Shown: one piece after another, positions 33,420 through 43,273 of the stretch
Numbering within the stretch: the first letter of the stretch is position 1
Layout of the letters: every line of letters begins with the position of its first letter
Source of the DNA: Streptomyces sp. Ru71
GTDB lineage: Bacteria > Actinomycetota > Actinomycetes > Streptomycetales > Streptomycetaceae
Reading direction: 5' to 3'
DNA length: 64,000 nt
Assembly (NCBI RefSeq): GCF_002920535.1
Contig: NZ_PQSS01000008.1
Span: forward strand, 97,831-161,830
Program-made: the position numbers and the translations under genes
The notes under the pieces: model-generated
Seen by the model: the letters and a program-made list of their open reading frames with translations, nothing else
Database searches by the model: none
Told to the model about the DNA's origin: nothing

Positions 33420-34294
33420 CCGAGCACGTCGAGTGGAGTGAGCCGGAAGCCGGACCCGCGCCGGCGGCCGCCGCCGTCACCCCCGCCGACGCCGCCGACG
33501 CGGCCCGGCTGGTCTCCTTCGGCCTGCAGCCCAAGCTGCAGCCCGCCCGCGACCAGGAGTACGCCGACCTGCTGCGCCGCTACCGGGAGGACCCGCCGTT
33601 CGCCCGGCTCGCCGACGCCGTCGCCGCCGGGCTCGGCCTGGTGGTGCTGGAGGTCTCCCCCCGCGCCGGCATGGCCGTGACCGCCGCCGAGGACTCGGTG
33701 TTCGCCGTCCGCATGGGCGACTACGCGCGTCGCGCCTCCGCCGACTCCGGCGACCGCTTCCTGCACGGCCTCGCCCACCTCGCCGTCGCCGCCCTCGCCT
33801 TCCCGCGCCCCGAGGACCTCGCCGACGACGGCTACATCGGCCGCGTCAGCGTCAACGGCGTCGACGCCTTCGTCCGGCAGGCCTGCCGCCGCCTGGAGGA
33901 GCGGGCCGCCGAACAGGGCGAGAACACCGACCCGGCCACCGACGCGCCCGGTCTGGAGGCCGCCTGGCGGATCTGGGCCAGACGCAGCGCCACCGGCGCC
34001 ACCAAGGACGCCCGCAGGCTCGCCGGTTCGACCACCGGCATCGTCGCCAAGGCCGTCGCGTTCCTCACCGACTCCGGGTTCCTGCAGCGCACCGGCGACG
34101 ACCACGGCGGCACCTACCGCACCACGGCCCGCTACCAGCTCCAGGTGCGCGACATGGCGGGCAGCGCCGCCATGGCCGAACTGCTGGAGCTGGGCGTCGT
34201 CCCGGTCACCGACGGCACGCCGACCCTGCTGCCGGCCGAGGACACCGACGACTTGGACCTGGTGGCCGACGCCGGTCTGCCGTTCCACTCCTGA
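33416..34294 (+). CDS. MksE/JetB-like winged-helix subunit
   Basis: A 292-residue protein. After an Ala/Pro-rich start it has ADLLRRYREDPPFARLADAVAAGLGLVVLEVSPR and an internal domain resembling paired winged helices (ALAFPRPEDLADDGYIGRVSVNGVDAFVRQA, then GIVAKAVAFLTDSGFLQRTGDDHGGTYRTTARYQLQV). MksE/MukE/JetB proteins bridge kleisin and SMC heads, and this gene sits between those two partners. Assignment rests on position, size and predicted winged helices. GTG 33416 has AAGGAG 8 bp upstream. Confidence 0.6.
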   Translation: MTEHVEWSEPEAGPAPAAAAVTPADAADAARLVSFGLQPKLQPARDQEYADLLRRYREDPPFARLADAVAAGLGLVVLEVSPRAGMAVTAAEDSVFAVRMGDYARRASADSGDRFLHGLAHLAVAALAFPRPEDLADDGYIGRVSVNGVDAFVRQACRRLEERAAEQGENTDPATDAPGLEAAWRIWARRSATGATKDARRLAGSTTGIVAKAVAFLTDSGFLQRTGDDHGGTYRTTARYQLQVRDMAGSAAMAELLELGVVPVTDGTPTLLPAEDTDDLDLVADAGLPFHS

Positions 34295-34343
34295 GCCGCG
34301 CCGAACCACCGCACCGTTTTTCGAAGACTGACGAGAGTCCGCC

Positions 34344-37300
34344 ATGTACGAGCTGTCCCGGGTCCGCCTCTACTCCATCGGTCCCGCCGGTGCGCGCTAC
34401 GCCGACACCGTGCTTGACCTGCGGGGCGTCGGCGAGCCGGTGCCCGATCCCGCGCCCACCCAGGCGGAGTTCTTCGAGGAGGAGCCGGTCGGCCCGCCGC
34501 GCCGCCCCGCACCGGCCGGCGTGCTCTTCCTGGAGAACGGCGGCGGCAAGTCCGTCCTGCTCAAGCTGATCTTCTCGGTGATGCTGCCCGGCCACCGCAA
34601 CACCCTGGGCGGCGCCAGCTCCGGTGTGCTGCGCAAGTTCCTGCTCGCCGACGACTGCGGACACGTCGCGCTGGAGTGGCAGCACGTGCAGACCGGCGAG
34701 TGCGTCGTCGTCGGCAAGGTCAGCGAATGGCGCGGGCGTCAGGTCTCCAACGACCCGCGCAAGTTCGCCGAGGCCTGGTACTCCTTCCGGCCCGGCCCCG
34801 GCCTCACCCTGGACAACCTGCCGGTCGCCGAGGCCACCGCCATGCGTCCGCCCGCCGAGGGGCAGTCCGGGGCGCAGGGCCGCCGCCGCACCATGAAGGG
34901 CTTCCGCGACGCGCTCACCGAGGCCGGCAAGGCGTACCCGCACCTTGAGGTGCACTGGGAGGAGATCCACGAACGCTGGACCGAGCACCTCGGCGACCTC
35001 GGCCTGGACCCCGAACTCTTCCGCTACCAGCGGGAGATGAACGCCGACGAGGGCGAGGCGGCCGGCCTGTTCGCGGTGAAGAAGGACTCCGACTTCACCG
35101 ACCTGCTGCTGCGCGCGGTCACCGACACCCGCGACACCGACGGGCTCGCCGACCTGGTCGGCGGCTTCGGCAACAAGCTCGGCCGGCGCGCGGAGCTGAT
35201 CGCCGAACGCGACTTCACCGCCGGCTCCGTCGACCTGCTCGGCCGGATCGTCGAAGCCGCCGACGCCCGCGCACGCGCGCGTGACGTCCACACCGGCGCC
35301 GAGCGACGCACCCGGACCCTGGCCCGCCGGCTGACGGCGCGGGCGGTGCAGGAGCGCGCCCGCGCCACCGACCTCGCCCAGCGGGTCACGGCCGCCGCCT
35401 ACGCCGTCACCCACGCCGAGTCCGCCCGCGAGCACAGCGCCCTCATCGCGGCCGAACTCGCCTACCGCCACGCCTCGCTGGCGCTCGCCGCCGCCGAGAA
35501 GGCCGCCGCCGCGCAGAAGCGGGAGCTGGCCGACGCCCGCACCCTGCACGCCGCCTGGCAGGCCGCCGAGGCCGTGCTGCGGCACCGCGCCGCCGCCGAC
35601 CGGGTCGCCCGGGTGTCCGCCGCCATCCAGGAGGCCGAACGCGACGCGGCTCCCGCGCTGGCCGCCCGCACCAAGGCCGCCGTGGACCTCGTGCGGGCCC
35701 TGCACGCGGCCGCCGAGAGCGCCGAGACCCTCGCCAACGAGGAGGAGGAGCGCTCCGCTCAACTCCAGGAGGTCAGCGACGCGGCCTACCGGGACTCCAC
35801 CTCCGCCGCCACCGAAGCCCAGCGCGCCCGCAGCGAGGCCGGGCATCTGCGCCAGCGCCTGACCGAGGTCGAGCAGGAGACCGCCGAGGCCGTGCGCGCC
35901 GGCTGGCTCGACGACAGCACACCCGACGCCGACCCGGCGCGTGCCGCCCTCGCTGCCAGCGACGCCGAGAAGACCGCCGTGGCCGCCTGGGACACCGCCC
36001 GTGAGGCCGCCCGCCGGGCCACCGAGCACGCGCGCGAGGCGGCCGCCGCCGAGACCCGCGCCGAACTGACCGCAGCCCGCGCCGCCGACGCCGCCACCGC
36101 CGCCGAACGCTCCTACGACGGCGAGCGCCGCACCGCCGAGGCACTGGCCCGCGAGGAACGGCTCGCCGAGCTGCTCGGCCTGACCGACACGCGCTCCGCC
36201 ATCCCGCAGCCCCGGCAGGGCGACGACGACGGCGGGCGCGGCGCCCTCACGCCGGAGGAGCTCGACCGCTGCGCCGACGAACTGCGCGAACTCCTCGACG
36301 ACGCCGTCTCCTCCGCCGAACGCCAGCTGTTCGAGCTGCGCACCGCCGCCGCCGACGACGCCCGCATCCTCGGCGCGCTCGGCGACGGCGGGCTGCTGCC
36401 GCCCGGCCCGGACGTCCTCGCCACCGTCGAGTTCCTCGGCGAGCACGGCATCCCCGCGCTGCCCGGCTGGCGCTACCTCGCCCAGGCCGTCGACCCCGCC
36501 GACCACGCGCGCGTGCTGGCCGCCCGGCCCGAACTGGTCGACGGCGTGATCATCACCGACCCCGACTCGCACGCCCGCGCCCGCCAGGCGCTCGGCGACG
36601 CGGCCCTGCTGCCCCGCTCCGCCGTCGCCGTCGGCACGGCCGCCGCGCTGCTCGCCCCGACCCCGGCAGCGGAATCGGACACCGGGGACGTGTTCCTCGT
36701 GCCGCCGAACCCGGCCATGCACGACGAGCACGCCGCCGACGAGGAACGCCAGGCGCTGCGCGCCCGGGCCACCGAGCGCGACGAGGAGATCCGTGCGCTC
36801 GCCGCCCGCCTCGGCAAGGACCGCGAGCTGGCGGCCCGGCTCGCCTCCTGGCGCACCGGCTGCCCGCCCGGCCGGCTGGTCGAACTCGCCGAGACCGCCC
36901 GCGAGGCGCGCGCGTTCGCCGAGGAGACCGAGGCCGAGCTGGCCGAGGCCCGCACCGCCCGCGCCGAGGCCGAGGAGACGGCCGCCGAGGCGGTCCGCGT
37001 CCGCGACGAGCGGCAGGAGGCCGCGCAGAAGGCCCGCCGCGCCGCCGACGCCCTGGCCGGACTCGCCTTCCGGCTCCGCGAACGCGCCGGCTGGCAGGCC
37101 CGCCTGCGTGAACTCGCCGACGAGGCCACCGAGTCCGAGGCCCGCGCCCAGGCCTGTCTGGAGCGGGCCCGCGCCGCCGACGAGGACCGCCGCGCCGCCC
37201 AGCGCGCCGCCGACGACGCCCGCCGCACCGCCCGCGCACTGCGCGCCGAGCGCTCCGAGATCGCCGGCGCCCCCGACGACGTACCGGAGAGCGACGGGGA

Positions 37301-38957
37301 CGCGCCCAAGTCGTCCCTGCCCGCCCTGCGCGAGGCCTACCGGGCCGCCTCCCAGGTGTACGAGAAGGTCGGTGTCGGCGCCGACCTGCGCGCCGAGCAG
37401 GCCCGCGCCGAGAGCGACGAGAGCGCCGCCCGCGCCGAACTGGACCGGCTCAGCAACAAGGTACGCACCCGCGCCGAGCAGCTCCTGCAGTCCCCCGACG
37501 GCTCCGACGGGCCGTCCCGGCAGGCGGCCGCCGCCCGCGCGGAGGAGCTGGTGCAGCTCCTGGAGACCCGCATGTCCAACGCCAGCGAACAGCTCGGCCG
37601 GCTGCGCGGCGAGGCCGAACGCCACGCCCCCGAGGACGGCGAGGCCCACACCGAACTGCCCGAGGAACTGATCCCGCGCGACGCCGACCACGCCCAGGCC
37701 CTGCTGCGCACGGCCACCGCCGAACTCGCCTCCCATACCGAGGCGCTGGCCCAGGCCCGCGACGCGCACGCCGAGCTGCTCCAGGCCCACCGCGCCGCCG
37801 AGGACGCCGTCGGCGGCTTCGAGGAACTCGCCGCGATGCTCCGCGACCTGCTGCGCGAGCACGCGAGCGACGAGGAGCAGGAGGAGCCCGAGCCCTACCC
37901 CGGCACCCTGGAGGAGGCCCGCCAGGCCGCCGCCGAGACCCGCCGCTCGCTGCGCGGCTGCGCCGCCGACCTGTCCGCCGCCGAGGCGTCCGTCCGCGAG
38001 GCGAGCGACGTCCTCGTCCGGCACGCCAACTCCACCCGCTACGAGCAGGTCCGCACCCCGGCCCGGCAGCAGATCCGCGAGCTGCCCGCCTCCGCGCTGC
38101 CCGAGCACGCCCAGAAGTGGGCCGACGCCTTCGCGCCCCGCCTGCGCGTCCTCACCGACGAGCTGGCCCAGCTGGAGCGCAACCGCGACTCCATCGTGGA
38201 CCGGCTGCGCGGACTGGTGGAGTCCGCGCTGGCCACCCTGCGCTCGGCCCAGAGGCTGTCCCGGCTGCCCGAAGGGCTCGGCGAGTGGTCCGGTCAGGAG
38301 TTCCTGCGCATCCGCTTCGAGGAACCCGACCAGGCCACCCTCACCGAGCGGCTCGGCGAGGTCGTCGACGAGGCCACCCGTGCGGCGGTGAAGAAGAACT
38401 CCGACCTGCGCCGCGACGGCATGTCCCTGCTGCTGCGCGGGGTGGCGGCCGCCCTTCAGCCCAAGGGCGTCGCCGTGGAGATCCTCAAGCCGGACGCCGT
38501 GCTGCGCGCCGAGCGGGTGCCCGTCGGGCAGATGGGCGACGTGTTCTCCGGCGGCCAGCTGCTCACCGCCGCGATCGCGCTGTACTGCACGATGGCCGCG
38601 CTGCGCTCCAACGACCGGGGCCGGGACAAGCACCGGCACGCCGGCACGCTGTTCCTCGACAACCCCATCGGCCGCGCCAACGCCACCTACCTGCTGGAGC
38701 TCCAGCGGGCCGTGTCCGACGCGCTCGGCGTGCAGCTGCTGTACACCACCGGCCTGTTCGACACCACCGCCCTCGCGGAGTTCCCGCTGGTCATCCGGTT
38801 GCGCAACGACGCCGACCTGCGGGCGGGCCTGAAGTACATCAGCGTCGAGGAACATCTGCGGCCGGGGCTGCCGCAGCAGATCCCCGCCGGGGAGGCGGCG
38901 CACAGCGAGATCACGGCGACCCGGATGTACAAGCGCCCGACGCCGGCCACTTCCTAG
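34344..38957 (+). CDS. Giant SMC/MukB/JetC-like ATPase
   Basis: A 1537-residue protein with the head-coil-hinge-coil-head layout of SMC-like ATPases. The N-terminal head has Walker A LENGGGKS (residues 63-70). Residues about 280-1300 are long Ala/Glu/Arg-rich coiled coils interrupted near residues 630-790 by a globular segment (LGEHGIPALPGWRYLAQAV, VDGVIITDPDSHARAR), a possible hinge. The C-terminal head has the ABC signature FSGGQ (1401-1405) and Walker B TLFLDNPIG. Asn1440 stands where the catalytic Glu is usual. Length is close to MukB (about 1486). Third core gene of the operon. No nuclease gene follows. Role inferred: chromosome organisation or plasmid/phage DNA recognition. Confidence 0.8.
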   Translation: MYELSRVRLYSIGPAGARYADTVLDLRGVGEPVPDPAPTQAEFFEEEPVGPPRRPAPAGVLFLENGGGKSVLLKLIFSVMLPGHRNTLGGASSGVLRKFLLADDCGHVALEWQHVQTGECVVVGKVSEWRGRQVSNDPRKFAEAWYSFRPGPGLTLDNLPVAEATAMRPPAEGQSGAQGRRRTMKGFRDALTEAGKAYPHLEVHWEEIHERWTEHLGDLGLDPELFRYQREMNADEGEAAGLFAVKKDSDFTDLLLRAVTDTRDTDGLADLVGGFGNKLGRRAELIAERDFTAGSVDLLGRIVEAADARARARDVHTGAERRTRTLARRLTARAVQERARATDLAQRVTAAAYAVTHAESAREHSALIAAELAYRHASLALAAAEKAAAAQKRELADARTLHAAWQAAEAVLRHRAAADRVARVSAAIQEAERDAAPALAARTKAAVDLVRALHAAAESAETLANEEEERSAQLQEVSDAAYRDSTSAATEAQRARSEAGHLRQRLTEVEQETAEAVRAGWLDDSTPDADPARAALAASDAEKTAVAAWDTAREAARRATEHAREAAAAETRAELTAARAADAATAAERSYDGERRTAEALAREERLAELLGLTDTRSAIPQPRQGDDDGGRGALTPEELDRCADELRELLDDAVSSAERQLFELRTAAADDARILGALGDGGLLPPGPDVLATVEFLGEHGIPALPGWRYLAQAVDPADHARVLAARPELVDGVIITDPDSHARARQALGDAALLPRSAVAVGTAAALLAPTPAAESDTGDVFLVPPNPAMHDEHAADEERQALRARATERDEEIRALAARLGKDRELAARLASWRTGCPPGRLVELAETAREARAFAEETEAELAEARTARAEAEETAAEAVRVRDERQEAAQKARRAADALAGLAFRLRERAGWQARLRELADEATESEARAQACLERARAADEDRRAAQRAADDARRTARALRAERSEIAGAPDDVPESDGDAPKSSLPALREAYRAASQVYEKVGVGADLRAEQARAESDESAARAELDRLSNKVRTRAEQLLQSPDGSDGPSRQAAAARAEELVQLLETRMSNASEQLGRLRGEAERHAPEDGEAHTELPEELIPRDADHAQALLRTATAELASHTEALAQARDAHAELLQAHRAAEDAVGGFEELAAMLRDLLREHASDEEQEEPEPYPGTLEEARQAAAETRRSLRGCAADLSAAEASVREASDVLVRHANSTRYEQVRTPARQQIRELPASALPEHAQKWADAFAPRLRVLTDELAQLERNRDSIVDRLRGLVESALATLRSAQRLSRLPEGLGEWSGQEFLRIRFEEPDQATLTERLGEVVDEATRAAVKKNSDLRRDGMSLLLRGVAAALQPKGVAVEILKPDAVLRAERVPVGQMGDVFSGGQLLTAAIALYCTMAALRSNDRGRDKHRHAGTLFLDNPIGRANATYLLELQRAVSDALGVQLLYTTGLFDTTALAEFPLVIRLRNDADLRAGLKYISVEEHLRPGLPQQIPAGEAAHSEITATRMYKRPTPATS

Positions 38958-38984
38958 GTACGCGCCCGGTGGTGCGGAGCGGCG

Positions 38985-39518
38985 TCACGGGTGGGACAGC
39001 TGCCCGGCGCCCCCGCGCCGCCGTATTCGCCCCTGGCTCCGCTCGGCGGCACGCATCTCCCGCCGGGTCCGGCGCCGCTCGCGGCGCAGCGCCCGCGCGG
39101 AGCTGCTCGGCGCCGACACCACGCCGTTGCGCTGGTTCCACACCTGGCGCGTCACCCACACATCGACGGCGCCCCAGGTGGCCACCACCGTACTGGCGAG
39201 GCTGCTGAGCACCATCGGGAAGGCGAGCCAGGACCCGGCCATCGTGCACAGGAAGGCCACCACGGCCTGTATCAGCGTCACGGCGATGATCAGTACCGCC
39301 CGCACGGCGGCCGTACGCACCGGATCGGGCAGCCGCCGCCGTCGCGCGGGCTCCTCGACCCACAACGGCCGGTAAACCGGCCGTTCTTGGGGTGTGGCTC
39401 GCCCGGTCGGCTCCCCACCGGCTGGAATGTCGAGATCCGGCCGCTGAGCGTCCCGCCGCGCCGTCGAGCGTTCCGCCGCGACGTCCCCAGGCGCCTGGCC
39501 CCGCTCCGCCGTGCCCAT
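38985..39518 (-). CDS. Small membrane protein with two helices
   Basis: A 177-residue protein of unknown function. The first about 85 residues are hydrophilic (MGTAERGQAPGDVAAERSTA onwards). Two membrane helices follow (VRAVLIIAVTLIQAVVAFLCTMAG and WLAFPMVLSSLASTVVATWGAV), and the C-terminal tail is very basic (RALRRERRRTRREMRAAERS). ATG 39518 has GGGGAGGGG upstream, better than the upstream in-frame ATG at 39551. It converges on the SMC-like gene with a 27-bp gap. Confidence 0.7.
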   Translation of the reverse strand: MGTAERGQAPGDVAAERSTARRDAQRPDLDIPAGGEPTGRATPQERPVYRPLWVEEPARRRRLPDPVRTAAVRAVLIIAVTLIQAVVAFLCTMAGSWLAFPMVLSSLASTVVATWGAVDVWVTRQVWNQRNGVVSAPSSSARALRRERRRTRREMRAAERSQGRIRRRGGAGQLSHP

Positions 39519-39935
39519 CAACGTGCCCCTCCCCACTGCCGGTCGGACCACCCGGTGCCGGAAGACGTCCGGCTCTCCACTGGCTGCCCGGCTTGCGCTG
39601 TTTCATGCCGCCGAGAGACGGGATGCGGCTCCTGTGACCCCTTCCGCCCCCATTTCCCGTAGAGAAGGACGAACGGGACCGTCCGAAGATTCCCACGACA
39701 CGAAAGAATTCGGCCAGTTCACCCCTTGGGGTACACAGGCCGAGTCCGCCTCGCACCGCCGAACCCAGGCGACAATCTCCCGCATTGCCCGGACACCTCC
39801 CCATGTCGTGCCACCAGTACGGAAGTTCAGGTTCCGGACGGCTCTTCGAGTTACCTGTGCGTCGGTAGTAGGCTCGCGCCGTTTGTTGACGCACATGTGT
39901 ACCCCCTGCCGGTGGGGGTTGAGCTGGGGGAGGCC
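39519..39935. other. Divergent intergenic region upstream of cvnA
   Basis: 417 bp with lower GC than its surroundings (39670-39900) and no convincing gene, although a frame on the plus strand stays open into cvnA. A small hairpin, ACCCCC-tgccggt-GGGGGT (39901-39919), lies just before the cvnA start. Promoters for both divergent genes must lie here; no strong -35/-10 pair was found. Confidence 0.5.
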
Positions 39936-42836
39936 ATGCGCTTTCGCGGGAAGTCGATCCGCCGGAAGATCGTGGCGCTGCTTCTCGTGCCGCTGCTGTC
40001 CCTGACCGCGATATGGGGCTTCGCCACGGTGCTCACCGGACGGGAGGCCAGCCGGCTGTTCAGCGTGTCCTCCGTGATGGAGAACATCGGCTACCCCGTC
40101 GAGGACACCGCCCGTGTCCTGCAGCAGGAGCGCCGGCAGACCCTCGTCTACCTCGCCGACCCGCGCGCCGCCGACGCGCTGTCCGCACTGCGGCGCACCC
40201 GCACCGCCACCGACAAGGCCGTCGCCGAGGTACGCCGCAACGCCGCCGACTCCGATCTGCGCGAGGACCTCGACACGGACGACGGCGAGGGCGTCACCGC
40301 GATCCTCGACGCCTTCGACGGCATCGACTCGCTGCGTCACAGCGTCGAACAGGGCACCGTCACCCGCTCCCAGGCCTACGACCTCTACAACCGCCTGGTC
40401 GACCCGTGCTACGCGCTGCTGTCCAAACTCGACGTGGTCGACAGCGTCGAGATGGACAAGGAGTACCGGGCCCTCGTCAGCACCGCCCGGGCCCGCGAGC
40501 TGCTCTCCCGCGAGGACGCCCTCCTAGGATCCGCCCTGGTGGTCGGGAGGATCAGCCGCGCCGAGCTGCGCCACGTCTCCGAACTCGTCGCCCAGCGGGA
40601 GGTCCTCTACGAGGTCAGCCTGCCGCAGCTGCCCGCCTCCGAGCGCGAGCGCTACGAACGCTTCTGGAAGAACGCCACCACGGCACCGCTGCGCACCGCC
40701 GAGCAGTCCGTCGCCTCCGCGACCCCCGGAGACATGCCCCGCGGTGTCACCGCCAGGAACTGGGACACCACCGCCGGAAACGTGCTCCAGGAACTCGGCG
40801 CCCTCGACGACCAGGTGAGCGACCGCTACCAGGACCGGGTCCGCCCCGTCGCCATGAACGTCATCGTCAAGGCCGTCTTCGCCGCCGCGCTCGGCCTTGT
40901 CGCCCTGCTGCTGTCGCTGCTGCTGTCGGTGCGCATCGGGCGCACCCTCGTCCGCGACCTGCGCCAGCTGCGCATGGAGGCGCACGAGGCGTCCGGCGTC
41001 CGGCTGCCCAGTGTGATGCGGCGCCTGTCGGCGGGCGAACAGGTCGACGTGGAGACCGAGGTTCCGCGCCTGGAGTACGACAAGAACGAGATCGGCGAGG
41101 TCGGCCAGGCCCTCAACACCCTGCAGCGCGCCGCCGTCGAGGCCGCCGTCAAGCAGGCCGAGCTGCGGGCCGGCGTCTCCGAGGTGTTCGTCAACCTCGC
41201 CCGCCGCAGCCAGGTCCTGCTGCACAAGCAGCTCACCCTGCTCGACACCATGGAGCGCAGGACCGAGGACACCGAGGAACTCGCCGACCTCTTCCGCCTC
41301 GACCATCTGACCACCCGCATGCGCCGGCACGCCGAGGGCCTGGTGATCCTCTCCGGCGCCGCGCCCTCCCGGCAGTGGCGCAAACCCGTCCAGCTCATGG
41401 ACGTGGTCCGGGCCGCCGTCGCGGAGGTGGAGGACTACGAGCGCATCGAGGTGCGCCGCCTGCCCCGGGTCGCCGTCACCGGCCCGGCCGTCGCCGACCT
41501 CACCCACCTGGTGGCCGAGCTCCTGGAGAACGCCACCGTCTTCTCGCCTCCGCACACCGCCGTCCAGGTCGTCGGCGAGCGGGTCGCCAACGGCTTCACC
41601 CTGGAGATCCACGACCGGGGCCTGGGCATGACGGGCGAGGCCCTGCTGGACGCCAACCTGCGCCTCGCCGAGACACCCGAGTTCGAACTGTCGGACACCG
41701 ACCGGCTCGGTCTGTTCGTGGTCAGCCGCCTCGCCCAGCGCCAGAACGTCCGGGTCTCCCTTCAGCCGTCCCCCTACGGCGGCACCACCGCGGTGGTCTT
41801 CATCCCCGACGCGTTGCTGAGCGACGACGTCCCCGACACCAACGGCATCGGCTTCCGCCTCGACCGCCCGCACGCCGCCAAGGAGGCCAAGGCGGCCGGC
41901 GGGCGCAAGGCCGCCCTGACCCAGGGGTCCGCGCAGCTGCCGGGCCTGCCCGCCTCCCTGCTGGACGGACCGGTCGAGCTGGACGCCCCCGTCGATCTGG
42001 ACGCGCTCGGCGACCTGCCCGACATCCTCGACGCGGACAGCGAAAGCGGCGGTCTCTTCCGGCCTCGCCGCTCCCTGACCGGGTCGCTGGACGGTCCCGA
42101 CGGTGCCGCCGACGAGCACCGCGGGTCGCTGCGCGGCAACCGCGTCTCCCGCCCCGCCCTGGACGGCTCCGACGCGGACGACCGGGCCGCCGGCGCCGGC
42201 CCCGTGCCGTTGCCCCGACGCCACACGCCCAAGCTGGTCAGCTCGCACGGCCGCCCGGTCGGCGAGCGGCGTCCGCGACGGGACGAGCCGGACGAGGAGC
42301 CGCCGCCCCGGCCGGGGCGGCGCCCGTCGTCCGACGCCGAGGCGGAGCCCCGGCAGCCGCGGCGCACCTCGTCCGGCGGGGAGAACCTGGCGCCGCTGCC
42401 GACCCGTCGGCGGGGCGGCCCCGCCCCGCACCGCCGCGGCACGGACGACCGGCGGCCGGCCGAACCGCTCTCCCCGACGCCGCCGGAGGACACCTCGGCC
42501 GGTGACCGCGCCCCCGAAGGCGACCTCACCCCGCCCGGCGGCACGGACACCACCCGGACCGCCCCGCCCGCCGCCGAGGCCGCACCGCCCGGCGCCGGCC
42601 TGGGCCCGCTGCCCCGCAGGGTGCGCCAGGCCAACCTGGCACCCCAGCTCAAGGCACCCGTCCGCGACACCCCGGCCACGGCGAGCGAGCCCGCGGACCG
42701 GGACGCGGACGAAGTACGCAGCCGTATGGCCTCGCTCCAGCGCGGCTGGCAGCGCGGCCGCGAGGAGAACGCCGCGGGCGACGACGCCCAGCGCGGCACA
42801 GCACCACAGGGAACGACTAAGGGGGACGGTCGATGA
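39936..42836 (+). CDS. cvnA: Conservon sensor-kinase-like protein CvnA
   Basis: A 966-residue membrane protein. TM1 is at about residues 12-30 (IVALLLVPLLSLTAIWGFA), a nitrate/nitrite-sensing-type helical extracellular domain follows, TM2 is at about 309-333 (VIVKAVFAAALGLVALLLSLLLS), and a HAMP-like region is at about 335-400. A DHp-like helix has LARRSQVLLHKQLTLLDTMERR. The HATPase domain has VAELLENATVFSPP (N box), IHDRGLGM (G1) and RLGLFVVSRLAQRQNVRVSL. The last about 280 residues are a Pro/Arg-rich disordered tail. CvnA proteins form membrane-associated GTPase-linked complexes in Streptomyces (established). It overlaps cvnB by ATGA. Confidence 0.92.
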   Translation: MRFRGKSIRRKIVALLLVPLLSLTAIWGFATVLTGREASRLFSVSSVMENIGYPVEDTARVLQQERRQTLVYLADPRAADALSALRRTRTATDKAVAEVRRNAADSDLREDLDTDDGEGVTAILDAFDGIDSLRHSVEQGTVTRSQAYDLYNRLVDPCYALLSKLDVVDSVEMDKEYRALVSTARARELLSREDALLGSALVVGRISRAELRHVSELVAQREVLYEVSLPQLPASERERYERFWKNATTAPLRTAEQSVASATPGDMPRGVTARNWDTTAGNVLQELGALDDQVSDRYQDRVRPVAMNVIVKAVFAAALGLVALLLSLLLSVRIGRTLVRDLRQLRMEAHEASGVRLPSVMRRLSAGEQVDVETEVPRLEYDKNEIGEVGQALNTLQRAAVEAAVKQAELRAGVSEVFVNLARRSQVLLHKQLTLLDTMERRTEDTEELADLFRLDHLTTRMRRHAEGLVILSGAAPSRQWRKPVQLMDVVRAAVAEVEDYERIEVRRLPRVAVTGPAVADLTHLVAELLENATVFSPPHTAVQVVGERVANGFTLEIHDRGLGMTGEALLDANLRLAETPEFELSDTDRLGLFVVSRLAQRQNVRVSLQPSPYGGTTAVVFIPDALLSDDVPDTNGIGFRLDRPHAAKEAKAAGGRKAALTQGSAQLPGLPASLLDGPVELDAPVDLDALGDLPDILDADSESGGLFRPRRSLTGSLDGPDGAADEHRGSLRGNRVSRPALDGSDADDRAAGAGPVPLPRRHTPKLVSSHGRPVGERRPRRDEPDEEPPPRPGRRPSSDAEAEPRQPRRTSSGGENLAPLPTRRRGGPAPHRRGTDDRRPAEPLSPTPPEDTSAGDRAPEGDLTPPGGTDTTRTAPPAAEAAPPGAGLGPLPRRVRQANLAPQLKAPVRDTPATASEPADRDADEVRSRMASLQRGWQRGREENAAGDDAQRGTAPQGTTKGDGR

Positions 42837-43264
42837 CCGCACCGCAGCCGACCGGCCGCACGCACACCAACGGGGAGCTCAACTGGCTGCTCGACGACCT
42901 CGTGGACCGGGTCGCGAGCATCCGCAAGGCCATCGTGCTCTCGGGCGACGGCCTGCCGACAGGCGTGTCCAAGGATCTGACCAGGGAGGACAGCGAGCAC
43001 CTCGCCGCCGTCGCCTCGGGTTTCCACAGCCTCGCCAAGGGCGTCGGCCGGCACTTCGAGGCCGGCAACGTACGCCAGACCGTGGTGGAACTCGACGACG
43101 CCTTCCTCTTCGTCACCGCCGCGGGCGACGGCAGCTGCCTCGCCGTGCTGTCGGACGCCGACTCGGACGTCGGTCAGGTCGCCTACGAGATGACCCTCCT
43201 CGTCAAGCGCGTCGGAGTGCATCTGGGCACCGCGCCGCGCACCGATCTGCCCTCCGGCGGGTAG
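42833..43264 (+). CDS. cvnB: Conservon roadblock/LC7 protein CvnB
   Basis: A 143-residue roadblock/LC7-domain protein: GELNWLLDDLVDRVASIRKAIVLSGDGLPTG, then DSEHLAAVASGFHSLAKGVGRHF and FLFVTAAGDGSCLAVLSDADSDVGQVAYEM, the full LC7 pattern. In conservons and Mgl systems such proteins regulate the small GTPase and bind the kinase-like protein. Translationally coupled to cvnA (ATGA). Confidence 0.95.
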   Translation: MTAPQPTGRTHTNGELNWLLDDLVDRVASIRKAIVLSGDGLPTGVSKDLTREDSEHLAAVASGFHSLAKGVGRHFEAGNVRQTVVELDDAFLFVTAAGDGSCLAVLSDADSDVGQVAYEMTLLVKRVGVHLGTAPRTDLPSGG

Positions 43265-43273
43265 TGAGAGGTC

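Noticed and set aside
34206..38903. 1565-codon open frame antisense to the SMC-like gene
   Set aside because: Gly/Val/Leu-rich frame with no domains; a normal mirror of a GC-rich coding strand.
31807..39518. Full Wadjet (JetABCD) defence locus
   Set aside because: No JetD/toprim nuclease is present: the flanking gene is a two-helix membrane protein, so MksBEF-like is the better description.
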